A stretch of 11,052 bases of DNA from Cytophagaceae bacterium (lineage in GTDB: Bacteria; Bacteroidota; Bacteroidia; Cytophagales; Flexibacteraceae), in contig CANHWS010000098.1 in NCBI GenBank assembly GCA_947464365.1, positions 1-11,052 of the forward strand, written 5' to 3'. This document shows positions 1-6,969 of this stretch, in pieces. The first letter of the stretch is position 1. Each line of letters opens with the position of its first letter. The notes below the pieces were generated by a model. It was not told where the DNA came from and made no database searches. It saw only the letters and a program-made list of their open reading frames with translations. The position numbers and the translations under genes were made by a program.

Positions 1-288
1 AGCCGTACCGTTCCCTTCATTTGCAAAGCCTACCGTGAGCCCTACGTCAACTACGCCACCAAACTGATGCTGGGCGCTGCCAAAATCAAAGACTTTGACT
101 TCCAACCGCACCAACAAGGTTACGCGATCAAGGTGCCCGTCTTTAGCTTTAACAAGTTCACGGGTGTCAACAAAGAGCTCGGCCCTGAGATGAAATCCAC
201 CGGCGAGGCCATCTACTTTATTGATGACCTACAAGACGATTACTTCCAGCAGGTGTACGCTGAGCGGAACTTGTATTTGAGTAGGTAG
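1..288 (+). CDS. carB: Carbamoyl-phosphate synthase large chain, C-terminal end (partial)
   Basis: The frame is open from base 1 and ends with TAG at 286-288, giving the last 95 residues; the start lies outside the window. CarB makes carbamoyl phosphate from bicarbonate, ATP and glutamine-derived ammonia in the cytoplasm, for pyrimidine and arginine synthesis. The fragment matches the end of the second ATP-grasp half: SRTVPFICKA at its start, then FSFNKFTGVNKELGPEMKST, equivalent to the FNKF-G-D-LGPEMRSTGE region of the E. coli enzyme. Only about 27 residues follow STGEA, ending in ERNLYLSR. The roughly 130-residue MGS-like allosteric domain that follows this point in E. coli CarB is therefore absent. 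As I recall, short CarB proteins with this ending are usual in Bacteroidota. No other pyrimidine or arginine gene is visible. The family is certain; the short end is seen directly. Confidence 0.93.
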   Translation, partial: SRTVPFICKAYREPYVNYATKLMLGAAKIKDFDFQPHQQGYAIKVPVFSFNKFTGVNKELGPEMKSTGEAIYFIDDLQDDYFQQVYAERNLYLSR

Positions 289-355
289 GGATTGAAGTCG
301 AGTGCTATAATCGAATTGTTAATTTCAGAGGTTATACATCTCTCACCCCACCTCC

Positions 356-1645
356 ATGTCAAACTTCTGGATCAAAGGCCTACAAGCAGTTGGCGCCACG
401 GGTGTCCGTGCTATTTGCAGCCTAGCTGTCCAGAAGATGATGGCCCTTTGGTTTGGCCCCGTCGGTATCACAATGCTGAACCACCTCCAGAACCTCACGG
501 CCCTGCTCATAAGCATCCCGAATGACGGCATCAACCGAGGGCTAACTGCACTATTGCCTTCCACCCTGCAAGGTAATGACGGCCGCCGACGCAAAATCAA
601 ACTAGCAGGTCTGGTTTGGCATAGCGGCATTTTGCTAGTATCGATTCTCCTGTTGCTGACCTACCCAGCCTCTTTTGTGACGGTATTCAGCCGGCAAGAG
701 CTGTCGATGGGTAGTTGGCTGCTGTGGTTTATACCAGGATTGGCTGGGTCATTTGCATTTAGCTATTGGTGCGGTTTGCGGCTGGCCGAGGGGCGGGTGA
801 AGCTTTATAGTTGGGTGCAGGGCCTGACAGCGGTGCTTGCCTTGGCGGTAGCTGGTTTTGGCATCATCCAAGGCAAGGTAGAGGTTGCCTTGCTGTATAT
901 CGTGATAGGCCAAGGGCTTGGTGGCTTGGTGGCATGGCTCCACACCTTGCGTCGGCGCCAACAAGTAGAGATAATCGTGGTTGATGATGCCTCAGAAAAA
1001 GTTACCCCTAACCAGGCGACTATTTGGGGTTACGTCAAAGCAATTGGGCGGTTTGGGTTGATGGCTGCTGGGATAGCACTATTTGGCCGGCTTACGGAGT
1101 ATTTTGTGCGGATGATGGCCATTGGCAACTTTAATGAGCTAGACATTGGCTATTGGCAAGCAGTCGTGCGGTTATCAGATGCCTATACGTTGCCCCTCAA
1201 CACCTTCCTGACCGTTGTTATTTTCCCAGTCCTAGCCATGACGAGTGGCAAGGGCCCCGAGGCTTGGCGCACAGTCAGGACAGGCATGTCGATTGCGTTG
1301 CCAATAGGTTGGGCAGGACTTGTGCTGGCATGGTGGCTGCGGGCTGACCTGATGGTATGGCTCAACGATATTGAGTTCGTAGCCGCGGCACCGTTGGTCG
1401 GTTGGCAAACAATTGGCGATATGCTGAGGCTACCGTCCTACTTTTTTGCGACCATGTTGCTGGCCCAGAATCGGCCAACACGCTTTTTGTTCCTCGAGTT
1501 CGTGAGCACAGCAGTCTATGTCTTAGCCCTCAGTATCCTACTACCACGTTATGATGTCACTGGCTTTGTAATGGCCCATGCTATCCGCTATGCAGTCTAT
1601 CTGCCCTGTACTTTTTGGGTTGCCTACGAAGGGGATAAAAGCTAG
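356..1645 (+). CDS. O-antigen translocase (WzxE/RfbX-type lipid-linked glycan flippase)
   Basis: This 429-residue, strongly hydrophobic protein has about 10-14 likely membrane segments and belongs to the MOP/polysaccharide flippase superfamily. Such proteins flip undecaprenyl-diphosphate-linked oligosaccharides across the inner membrane. The N-terminal part, residues 20-65, has the WzxE-like pattern in which a helix is followed by WFGPVGITMLNHLQNL and NDGINRGLTALL. Residues 266-292 contain YWQAVVRLSDAYTLPLN, similar to the YWQA-LSDAY region of that family. Length is close to WzxE (about 416). A charged loop, about 198-220, separates the two halves. The ATG at 356 follows a pyrimidine-rich stretch with no Shine-Dalgarno sequence. 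The gene starts 67 bases after carB and ends 38 bases before a convergent gene. No glycosyltransferase or polymerase gene is in view, so the exact substrate is unknown. Confidence 0.85.
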   Translation: MSNFWIKGLQAVGATGVRAICSLAVQKMMALWFGPVGITMLNHLQNLTALLISIPNDGINRGLTALLPSTLQGNDGRRRKIKLAGLVWHSGILLVSILLLLTYPASFVTVFSRQELSMGSWLLWFIPGLAGSFAFSYWCGLRLAEGRVKLYSWVQGLTAVLALAVAGFGIIQGKVEVALLYIVIGQGLGGLVAWLHTLRRRQQVEIIVVDDASEKVTPNQATIWGYVKAIGRFGLMAAGIALFGRLTEYFVRMMAIGNFNELDIGYWQAVVRLSDAYTLPLNTFLTVVIFPVLAMTSGKGPEAWRTVRTGMSIALPIGWAGLVLAWWLRADLMVWLNDIEFVAAAPLVGWQTIGDMLRLPSYFFATMLLAQNRPTRFLFLEFVSTAVYVLALSILLPRYDVTGFVMAHAIRYAVYLPCTFWVAYEGDKS

Positions 1646-1650
1646 AGCAA

Positions 1651-1669
1651 AGGCATCTATCTACTGCCT
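1651..1669. terminator. Weak hairpin in the convergent gap, possible terminator
   Basis: AGGCA at 1651-1655 pairs with TGCCT at 1665-1669 around a 9-base loop, between the ends of the flippase gene and the MORN-protein gene. The stem has only 5 base pairs. There is no T run on the + strand and only TTTGC on the - strand. It is the only hairpin I see in this 38-base gap, and it may be chance. Confidence 0.2.
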
Positions 1670-1683
1670 CATAAAACACACTA

Positions 1684-2730
1684 TTATTTGGGCGATGGGG
1701 TTGGTTTGGGCGGATTGAGCCGATCCATAACCGCCTTGTCCTCTGCTGCCTTCTTTTCGGCAGCGATGCGCGCTTTTTCCTTGGCCTCCTCAGATGCTTT
1801 GTCATAGATGACATTGCCTTTGGCATCCATGCGCTGCATCACATAGCCTTCGAACTGGGGCACAAAAGACGACTCAGGATATTGTGTTTTGGTCTTGATC
1901 GTCTTCTTTTTTGTGCCTTCCCAATACTCCAACCAGATGCCGATCTTGCGGTTGTATTCGTACTTGCCATAGATCAGGACCTGGCCTTGCGAGTTGAAGA
2001 AGTAATATTCGCCATGGCGCTCCCCATCTACCACGGGGGTCACTTCTTTGAACTGGGTCTGCTCCACGTCATAGTACGTGATGTCGCTCTCCTTCGGGAA
2101 CCCTTTGTACCACTTGATTTTATCGTTTAGGATTTGGTCCGTAGTGGCACCATAGTTTTCCCAACGGCCATGTTTGGCTCCCATGTAATAGATCCCCTCC
2201 TCAACGGTTTTGCCATCAAAGGTCCGGCGATAGGGCCCGTGTAGGATTTTGGCAAACTTGGCATCCTTCTCAGGTATCGGCCCGATAAATATCTTCCGTT
2301 TCTGCTTATGGAACCAATGCAGGTGGGTCAGATTATAAGGACTAGGATCCTGTGGTTTGGCCAAAACATGGAACAGCTCGAATGTGCGCTTTTTGTTTTT
2401 AACCACCTTGGTATAGGCCTTTCGTGTTTTGATGCCGTAATAGACCCCGCGTTTAGGCGGTTTGGGTTTGCGCTCAGGGGCCTTCTCGGTAGTATCTTTG
2501 TAGATCTCTGGCCTGTCAGACTCCAAGACTTGAGGCTTTTGGGGTTTGCAGCTTGTGGCAACAACCAAAAACGAAAAGGCTAGCCCAATGATCAGTACCC
2601 AAATTTGCCTAACACCTATCCCCTGCTTTGGCAAAATGCCATAACCGAGGTCAAATCTATCGACCACGGTGGAGTAAGGTGAGAAATTAGGCTCTAGTTT
2701 GGGCATTCTGTCGGGATCGGTGTCAGGCAT
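1684..2730 (-). CDS. MORN-repeat protein with N-terminal membrane or lipid anchor
   Basis: From the ATG at 2730 the protein has 348 residues. A hydrophobic stretch at 43-58 (IWVLIIGLAFSFLVVA) is followed by Cys61 in VATSC, which resembles a lipobox. A Pro/Lys-rich linker follows at about 62-95. Residues 164-193 (HGPYRRTFDG, then EGIYYMGAKHGRWENY) and 235-271 (DGERHGEYYFFNSQGQV, then YGKYEYNRKIGIWLEYW) fit MORN-variant repeats with the G-x-Y/W spacing. The C-terminal 40 residues are Ala/Lys/Glu-rich (310-336) and end in a Pro-rich tail. Such repeats are common in Bacteroidota surface proteins of unknown role. The 42 residues before the hydrophobic segment are atypical for a signal peptide. A TTG at 2634 would place a normal lipoprotein signal at the N-terminus (316 residues). 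The gene lies 25 bases downstream of the hydrolase gene, probably in one operon. I do not recognise a specific function. Confidence 0.78.
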   Translation of the reverse strand: MPDTDPDRMPKLEPNFSPYSTVVDRFDLGYGILPKQGIGVRQIWVLIIGLAFSFLVVATSCKPQKPQVLESDRPEIYKDTTEKAPERKPKPPKRGVYYGIKTRKAYTKVVKNKKRTFELFHVLAKPQDPSPYNLTHLHWFHKQKRKIFIGPIPEKDAKFAKILHGPYRRTFDGKTVEEGIYYMGAKHGRWENYGATTDQILNDKIKWYKGFPKESDITYYDVEQTQFKEVTPVVDGERHGEYYFFNSQGQVLIYGKYEYNRKIGIWLEYWEGTKKKTIKTKTQYPESSFVPQFEGYVMQRMDAKGNVIYDKASEEAKEKARIAAEKKAAEDKAVMDRLNPPKPTPSPK

Positions 2731-2755
2731 CTGTTACAAAATAAGCCTTGTAGCC

Positions 2756-3547
2756 TTAGATAACGGCAAGGGAGCCTAAAAAAGTATTAAGGACAGCGGC
2801 AAAGGCCTCTGGCTGTTCGGCCTGTACCCAATGCCCTGCCTGAGCGATGGTCTCGACTTGGGCAGCTGGGAAATGGTGACGCAGATTTGGCAAATCCTCG
2901 TCTCGAACGTAATGGCTATTGGCCCCACGGATAAACAAGGTAGGACCATCCCAAACGATATTTTCTGATAAGGCATCACCCACCATACCCAGATTGGCTG
3001 CAATGGCAGGCAAATTGATCCGGAGAGCAAACTTGCCATCATCTGTCCGATAGACGTTTTTCATCAAGAATAGGCGGGTATCCATCTCTGGGACATAGGC
3101 AGCAAGGCGCTCCTCTACTTGGTTGCGGGAGGTAGCTGATTGCAAGTCTAGTGCAGCAAGTCCATCGACAATCGTTTGGTGATGTATTTGGTAGGCCCGT
3201 GGAGCAATATCAACTACAATGGCAGCACGCACCCAGTCAGGATACTGGCCTAAAAAGTTCATCAAGACCTTACCACCCATGCTATGCCCCAAGATTACTG
3301 GTTGCTCAAGTCCTTGCTGATCGAGCCAGTCTGCAAGGTCTTGCACCATGCTAGGATAGTCAAAACCAGGGTCTTGGAACGACCGACCGTGGTTACGCTG
3401 ATCAAGCAGATAGACGGTATAATCAGGGTCAAACTGTTTTGCGACTGTAAGCCAGTTGTCGCCTGAACCAAAGATGCCGTGCAAAACCACCAAGGGCCGC
3501 GGCCCCGAGCCGACTTGTCTAAAAAAGAGTGTTTGGGTGGTTTCCAA
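2756..3547 (-). CDS. Alpha/beta-fold hydrolase, YbfF-type esterase
   Basis: This 263-residue cytoplasmic protein has no signal peptide and spans a complete alpha/beta hydrolase fold. The oxyanion-hole segment LHGIFGSGDNW is at 22-32 and LLDQRNHGRS at 47-56. The nucleophile elbow GHSMGGK is at 87-93 with Ser89. VVDIAP with Asp113 lies just after, and the C-terminal AGHWVQAEQP provides His239. These motifs, their spacing and the length (E. coli YbfF has about 254 residues) match YbfF closely, including the RNHG and DIAP signatures and GANSHYV (208-214), comparable to GGNSPYV. YbfF-type enzymes hydrolyse short-chain acyl and thioesters in vitro; the physiological substrate is not settled. The ATG at 3547 has no Shine-Dalgarno sequence. 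The gene is divergent from the LytTR regulator and probably leads the MORN-protein gene in one transcript. Confidence 0.9.
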   Translation of the reverse strand: METTQTLFFRQVGSGPRPLVVLHGIFGSGDNWLTVAKQFDPDYTVYLLDQRNHGRSFQDPGFDYPSMVQDLADWLDQQGLEQPVILGHSMGGKVLMNFLGQYPDWVRAAIVVDIAPRAYQIHHQTIVDGLAALDLQSATSRNQVEERLAAYVPEMDTRLFLMKNVYRTDDGKFALRINLPAIAANLGMVGDALSENIVWDGPTLFIRGANSHYVRDEDLPNLRHHFPAAQVETIAQAGHWVQAEQPEAFAAVLNTFLGSLAVI

Positions 3548-3590
3548 TGTTAATTTGGCGTATTAGGTCTAATACTAGCTGTTTATACCA

Positions 3591-3598
3591 CAAAACTA
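3591..3598 (-). promoter_or_regulatory. Candidate -7 element for the hydrolase operon
   Basis: Read on the - strand, 3598-3591 is TAGTTTTG, an exact fit to the Bacteroidota -7 consensus TAnnTTTG. It lies about 44 bases before the hydrolase ATG. I see no convincing TTTG -33 element at the usual spacing, so this is a half-supported promoter. A short dyad, TATTAG-GT-CTAATA at 3561-3574, lies between it and the start codon, where an operator could be, but 6-base arms can arise by chance. Confidence 0.3.
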
Positions 3599-3625
3599 CT
3601 ATACATTGCCACATCTTGACCCTTG

Positions 3626-3657
3626 GTTGACGAAACTAAAGGCAAGTTCTAAATCTG
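3626..3657 (+). promoter_or_regulatory. Candidate promoter for the LytTR regulator gene
   Basis: GTTG at 3626-3629 and TAAATCTG at 3650-3657 are 20 bases apart. They approximate the Bacteroidota arrangement TTTG-N19-TAnnTTTG with one mismatch in each element. Transcription would begin near 3663 and leave a leader of about 75 bases. This is the best match I see in the 193-base divergent region, but it is assigned by eye. Confidence 0.3.
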
Positions 3658-3740
3658 GATATCCCTAGCTAGCCCCGTCTGACTAGGACTGCGAACAACC
3701 TATAACCCAAACGACAGTTGTTGAAAACCGAAAAACCAAT

Positions 3741-4427
3741 ATGAACTGCATAGTTATTGAGGATGATGAAGCAGCAAGGCTCGTCCTTAGGCACCTGATC
3801 AACCAGATTGATTTTCTGTACCTAAAACGCGAATACACGTCGGCCGTTGAGGCCCTTAACGATCTTGAACAAGGTGTTGACCTCATCTTCCTCGACATCG
3901 AGATGCCAGGAATGAGCGGCATGGAGTTCCTCAAACAGTTACAGGATCCTCCTATGGTCATTGTCACAACTAGCAAGGTGGATTATGCGTTAGATGCCAT
4001 CGAGCATAGTGTGGTTGACTATATGGTTAAACCGTTCACGCTGGCCCGATTCTACAAGGCAGTAGCCAAAGCCAAAGAACGCCACGACGCTAATGGGTCC
4101 AAACAAGAGTCACGCCCAGATCATATCTATGTCAAGTCAGACTCCAAACTCATCAAGATCGACCTAGAGAAGGTCTTGTACATTGAAGCACTTGCTGACT
4201 ATGTCTTTTTCCATTTGGCCGAAGAGCGCATCATCGTCCACAGCACAATGAAGAACCTTGAGGCGCGCTTGGCCTCCTACAACTTCAGCCGTGTGCATCG
4301 GTCCTTCATCGTCAATCTGGACCGCATCCAGCTAATTGAGGACCTTAACATCAAGATCAACAACCGCCACATCCCGATCGGGGCCAGCTACAAGGACAGC
4401 TTCATCAAACGGCTGAACTTGCTCTAG
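3741..4427 (+). CDS. LytTR-family response regulator (LytR/AlgR type)
   Basis: The protein has 228 residues, the usual size for this family. A receiver domain fills about 1-115. Its acidic pocket is IEDDE (6-10), the phospho-acceptor is Asp52 in FLDIEMPGMSG, the switch region is VTTSK (75-79), and Lys97 sits in VKPF. A LytTR DNA-binding domain fills about 128-228, with LYIEALADYVFFHL (146-159), the conserved FSRVHRSFIVNLDRI block (182-196) and GASYKDSF near the end. Such proteins are cytoplasmic transcription factors phosphorylated by a partner kinase, in Bacteroidota often a LytS/YehU-type histidine kinase with 5TM or 7TM input. No kinase gene adjoins it here, so it is an orphan within the window. 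The ATG at 3741 has no Shine-Dalgarno sequence. The gene is monocistronic: it is divergent from the hydrolase gene and closed by a strong terminator 40 bases downstream. Confidence 0.95.
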   Translation: MNCIVIEDDEAARLVLRHLINQIDFLYLKREYTSAVEALNDLEQGVDLIFLDIEMPGMSGMEFLKQLQDPPMVIVTTSKVDYALDAIEHSVVDYMVKPFTLARFYKAVAKAKERHDANGSKQESRPDHIYVKSDSKLIKIDLEKVLYIEALADYVFFHLAEERIIVHSTMKNLEARLASYNFSRVHRSFIVNLDRIQLIEDLNIKINNRHIPIGASYKDSFIKRLNLL

Positions 4428-4466
4428 CCACTGCTTAGCGTGCAAAACCAACTTACCATTAGTAAC

Positions 4467-4502
4467 AAAGCGAATAGGGATTACCTCTATTCGCTTTTTT
4501 TG
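4467..4502 (+). terminator. Intrinsic terminator after the LytTR regulator
   Basis: AAAGCGAATAG (4467-4477) pairs perfectly with CTATTCGCTTT (4487-4497). A G-T and a G-C pair extend the stem inward and leave a 5-base loop (ATTAC). The right arm runs into an unbroken seven-T run at 4495-4501. This is a textbook intrinsic terminator and separates the regulator from the glycoside hydrolase gene. Confidence 0.92.
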
Positions 4503-4527
4503 TCGGTAATTGTACCAAGTATTTAGC
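4499..4527 (+). promoter_or_regulatory. Weak candidate promoter for the glycoside hydrolase gene
   Basis: TTTG at 4499-4502, formed by the end of the terminator's T run, is followed after 17 bases by TATTTAGC at 4520-4527. The latter keeps the TA and one further T of TAnnTTTG. If used, it would start transcription near 4533, about 50 bases before the ATG at 4582, and would exclude the farther ATG at 4510. The match is poor; the main argument is that the gene needs its own promoter after the strong terminator. Confidence 0.2.
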
Positions 4528-4581
4528 TGCCCTATTCCGGGCCGATTAGTCCACACCCCAATACCCCCTACCCGACACCAG

Positions 4582-6828
4582 ATGTCACGCTTTAGACGAC
4601 CAACCGCAATGAGTGCCCTGCTAATAAAGGGCCTAGTCCTGACCATGCTGAGCTCAAGCCCTAGCCTGGCACAGCTCGCCCTTCCTAAATATGATAGGCC
4701 AGAGGACAAAGAATATAACACCAAAGTATATGACCAGCTACATGGTAGCCCGATGCAGGATAAGTTCCGGCAGATAGCGCCAATGCCCGCAGGTGTGGTC
4801 TATGTCCAGAAACCTGGTGATGGCGAACCCGAAATGCGCAAACATTTCCGGACCATGAAACAGCTAGGCTTCAATTCGCTGAAGCAGATCATGGTCATTC
4901 CGGGTTGGACCATCGAACAGGTGCAGCTCATTGCCCTAGACGAAGGCATCATCCCGTTCTGGTACGGACAAGGCGGCTGGGAGCCCATTAATGCGACTTT
5001 GCTAAAGAAGCTCAACATACCTTTAGTCCTGACGCCAGATGCTGTCCGGAACCACCCTGCAATGGTCAAACATCAGACAGAGGTGATCCGGAAACGAATC
5101 CTGCACTACAAAGCCTACAAAGAAGCCAACGATGGAAAAATGATGCGTGACCGCAGTGTAGCCTACGAAGCCATCATCGGTGGGCGTGGTTTTGACCTAA
5201 GTGACGAAGGCAAACGCCTTTTTGCTGGTTGGGTCAAGGCGACTTACGTTACGGTCGACAAGGTCAATGAGGTCTGGAACTTGAACCATCATGGCCTAGC
5301 CCCTAAGGAAGGCCTCCCCTTTAAGGACTGGGCTGACTTCGACGCCCGCTGGACCCAATTAGGGGATCACGAATACCGGCACTTGCGTGACATCCTGAAA
5401 TTCAAGGTTGATCATGCCTGCGAGTCGATTAAACAGTCTATGGATATCTTCCATACCTTCGAACCTGATGCCGTCTTCCGGAGCGGAGGTGAGATGGGCC
5501 TGTTTTTACCTCATGCCCATTGGGGTGTTGACTTATCTGCCATTGCCGATATCCTGCCGAACTATGGCAGCTTCTACCCGTCCATCCACTTTGCTTGGCA
5601 TTTTGATGAGGTGAACCATGAGCTGACCCTCCCCTATTATATGCAAGCCTCACTCTGTACTGACTTCTTCAAAGGAGGTTGGTCGGCAGCTTGGGAGGCA
5701 ACAGGTGGCCCACAACAGTTTAGCGGTGGCAAAGGTGGTAATGGCTTCACTGTTGACGAAGGCACCATGACCCAGTTTGTCCTGAGCAAATTGGCCGCAG
5801 GCTTTAAGGGTTTTGGCCTCTGGTGCTGGAACGCTCGGTCAGCTGGTTGGGAAGCTGGCGAGTATGCCCTGCTTGATCGGCACAACAAGGTCACACCACG
5901 TGCCGTTCAAGTTGGCAAAATTGGCCAAGCCATGCAGCAATATCGTGACGAACTATGGCAGGCACGCAAAGAGCCTACCGTTGGTGTCCTTTATGACTGG
6001 GACAACGATGCCCTCTGGTCCGCTATGAGTAGCAGCAACCGTGATAGCTTCAAGATGGCCCCTATCAAGGCCCGGGTAGGTATTAGCCGCGCCTTGATCA
6101 ATGCCAATATCCCGTTCGAATACGTATTGGCCAAGGATCTGAGGAAAGGCTTAGCCAGTCGCTACAAGGTGATCTACTTGCCAAGTATCCTAGGGCTACC
6201 TCAGGACCTGCTACCAATCTTGACTGAATACGTCAAACAAGGAGGCCGTGTCGTAATCGATATGCCTGGGGCGTGGTTTAACGAGACGTACGCCATGCTG
6301 AGCACCGACAAAGGATCAGGATTCGAACAACTTTTCGGCACCATCATCAATGATTACCAGTATAGCGGTGTCAACCGTAACTGGACCCTTGGTGGCAAAA
6401 TCCTGTATGGATTCACGACCAACCTAAGCACCACTACCAGCAAAGTAATTCAGCAATATGGCAATGGCCTACCAGCCATCACCGAAAACAAACTAGGCAA
6501 AGGCACGGCAGTAGTACTTGGCTATGAGGCATCCACCTCTTGCTTCAAACCAGGGCAAACGGATTGGGAAAAGATGGTTGTCAAACACGCCGTCGGGTCA
6601 ATAGCACATCCTTATACAGTCACTGGTACGACTACCTATCGCCTAGGAGGCCCTGCAGCAGATCATTTTTTCCTGATCAATGACAAGGAAAGCAGTGTAA
6701 CGGCCAACATCAGCAGTAGCCGTTACGTCTATAAGTCATTCCGCGATGCCATCACTGGCGAAGAGCTGAAAGGCACCTCTATCACTGTGGCTGGCAACTC
6801 AGGCCGTTGGGTACGGGCTGGCAAATAG
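4582..6828 (+). CDS. Exported GH42-like glycoside hydrolase (beta-galactosidase-type fold)
   Basis: I chose the ATG at 4582 (748 residues) because it opens a normal signal peptide: MSRFRR, a hydrophobic core and SLA cleaved before Gln31. In-frame ATGs at 4510, only 8 bases past the T run, and 4609 are alternatives. Residues about 50-440 resemble a GH42 TIM barrel. FAGWVKATYVTVDKVNEVWN (214-233) and DWADFDARW (249-257) match the family's WLK-Y-LN-W pattern. AAWEATGGPQ (369-378) supplies the probable nucleophile Glu372. LWCWNARSAGWEAGEYALLD (413-432) matches the strand after it. The likely acid/base is Glu196 in VAYEAIIGG, but with Tyr where clan GH-A normally has Asn. About 466-665 fits the GATase-like trimerisation domain, and a beta domain ends the chain. 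Substrate is probably a beta-galactoside or related glycan but is unproven. No SusC/SusD or transporter gene adjoins it. Confidence 0.85.
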   Translation: MSRFRRPTAMSALLIKGLVLTMLSSSPSLAQLALPKYDRPEDKEYNTKVYDQLHGSPMQDKFRQIAPMPAGVVYVQKPGDGEPEMRKHFRTMKQLGFNSLKQIMVIPGWTIEQVQLIALDEGIIPFWYGQGGWEPINATLLKKLNIPLVLTPDAVRNHPAMVKHQTEVIRKRILHYKAYKEANDGKMMRDRSVAYEAIIGGRGFDLSDEGKRLFAGWVKATYVTVDKVNEVWNLNHHGLAPKEGLPFKDWADFDARWTQLGDHEYRHLRDILKFKVDHACESIKQSMDIFHTFEPDAVFRSGGEMGLFLPHAHWGVDLSAIADILPNYGSFYPSIHFAWHFDEVNHELTLPYYMQASLCTDFFKGGWSAAWEATGGPQQFSGGKGGNGFTVDEGTMTQFVLSKLAAGFKGFGLWCWNARSAGWEAGEYALLDRHNKVTPRAVQVGKIGQAMQQYRDELWQARKEPTVGVLYDWDNDALWSAMSSSNRDSFKMAPIKARVGISRALINANIPFEYVLAKDLRKGLASRYKVIYLPSILGLPQDLLPILTEYVKQGGRVVIDMPGAWFNETYAMLSTDKGSGFEQLFGTIINDYQYSGVNRNWTLGGKILYGFTTNLSTTTSKVIQQYGNGLPAITENKLGKGTAVVLGYEASTSCFKPGQTDWEKMVVKHAVGSIAHPYTVTGTTTYRLGGPAADHFFLINDKESSVTANISSSRYVYKSFRDAITGEELKGTSITVAGNSGRWVRAGK

Positions 6829-6851
6829 GTAGATTCGATTCTCGCATCATT

Positions 6852-6886
6852 AAAACACCCGTTGGCTAATGCTGGTGGGTGTTTTT
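6852..6886 (+). terminator. Intrinsic terminator after the glycoside hydrolase gene, possibly bidirectional
   Basis: AAAACACCC (6852-6860) pairs with GGGTGTTTT (6877-6885). The inner bases 6861-6866 and 6871-6876 continue the stem through G-C and G-T pairs to a TAAT loop. Five Ts end the + strand side. On the - strand the stem ends in TTTT, so it may also stop the DUF2400 transcript arriving from the right. A smaller inverted repeat, CATTCT (6921-6926) with AGAATG (6936-6941), lies between it and the DUF2400 stop but has no T run. Confidence 0.88.
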
Positions 6887-6969
6887 GTTTGGGCTGTCAT
6901 TTGCGTTTTGGATGGAGGTACATTCTTTTCAGGATAGAATGACTGTTTGTTGTTTCGATGGTCAAGGAT

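Noticed and set aside
289..355. Terminator or promoter between carB and the flippase gene
   Set aside because: AGAG/CTCT around GTTATACAT gives only a 4-base-pair stem without a T run. TATAAT at 306-311 has no matching upstream element at a sensible distance.
3561..3574. Dyad TATTAG-GT-CTAATA as an operator for the hydrolase operon
   Set aside because: The position is suggestive, but 6-base arms in a region of this size are expected by chance, and no second copy is seen.
4510..4512. ATG at 4510 as the start of the glycoside hydrolase
   Set aside because: It is only 8 bases after the terminator T run and would put 24 poorly structured residues before an otherwise normal signal peptide. The ATG at 4582 is better.
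6921..6941. Inverted repeat CATTCT/AGAATG as the DUF2400 terminator
   Set aside because: Six base pairs, a 9-base loop and no T run on either strand. The hairpin at 6852-6886 is a better bidirectional candidate.
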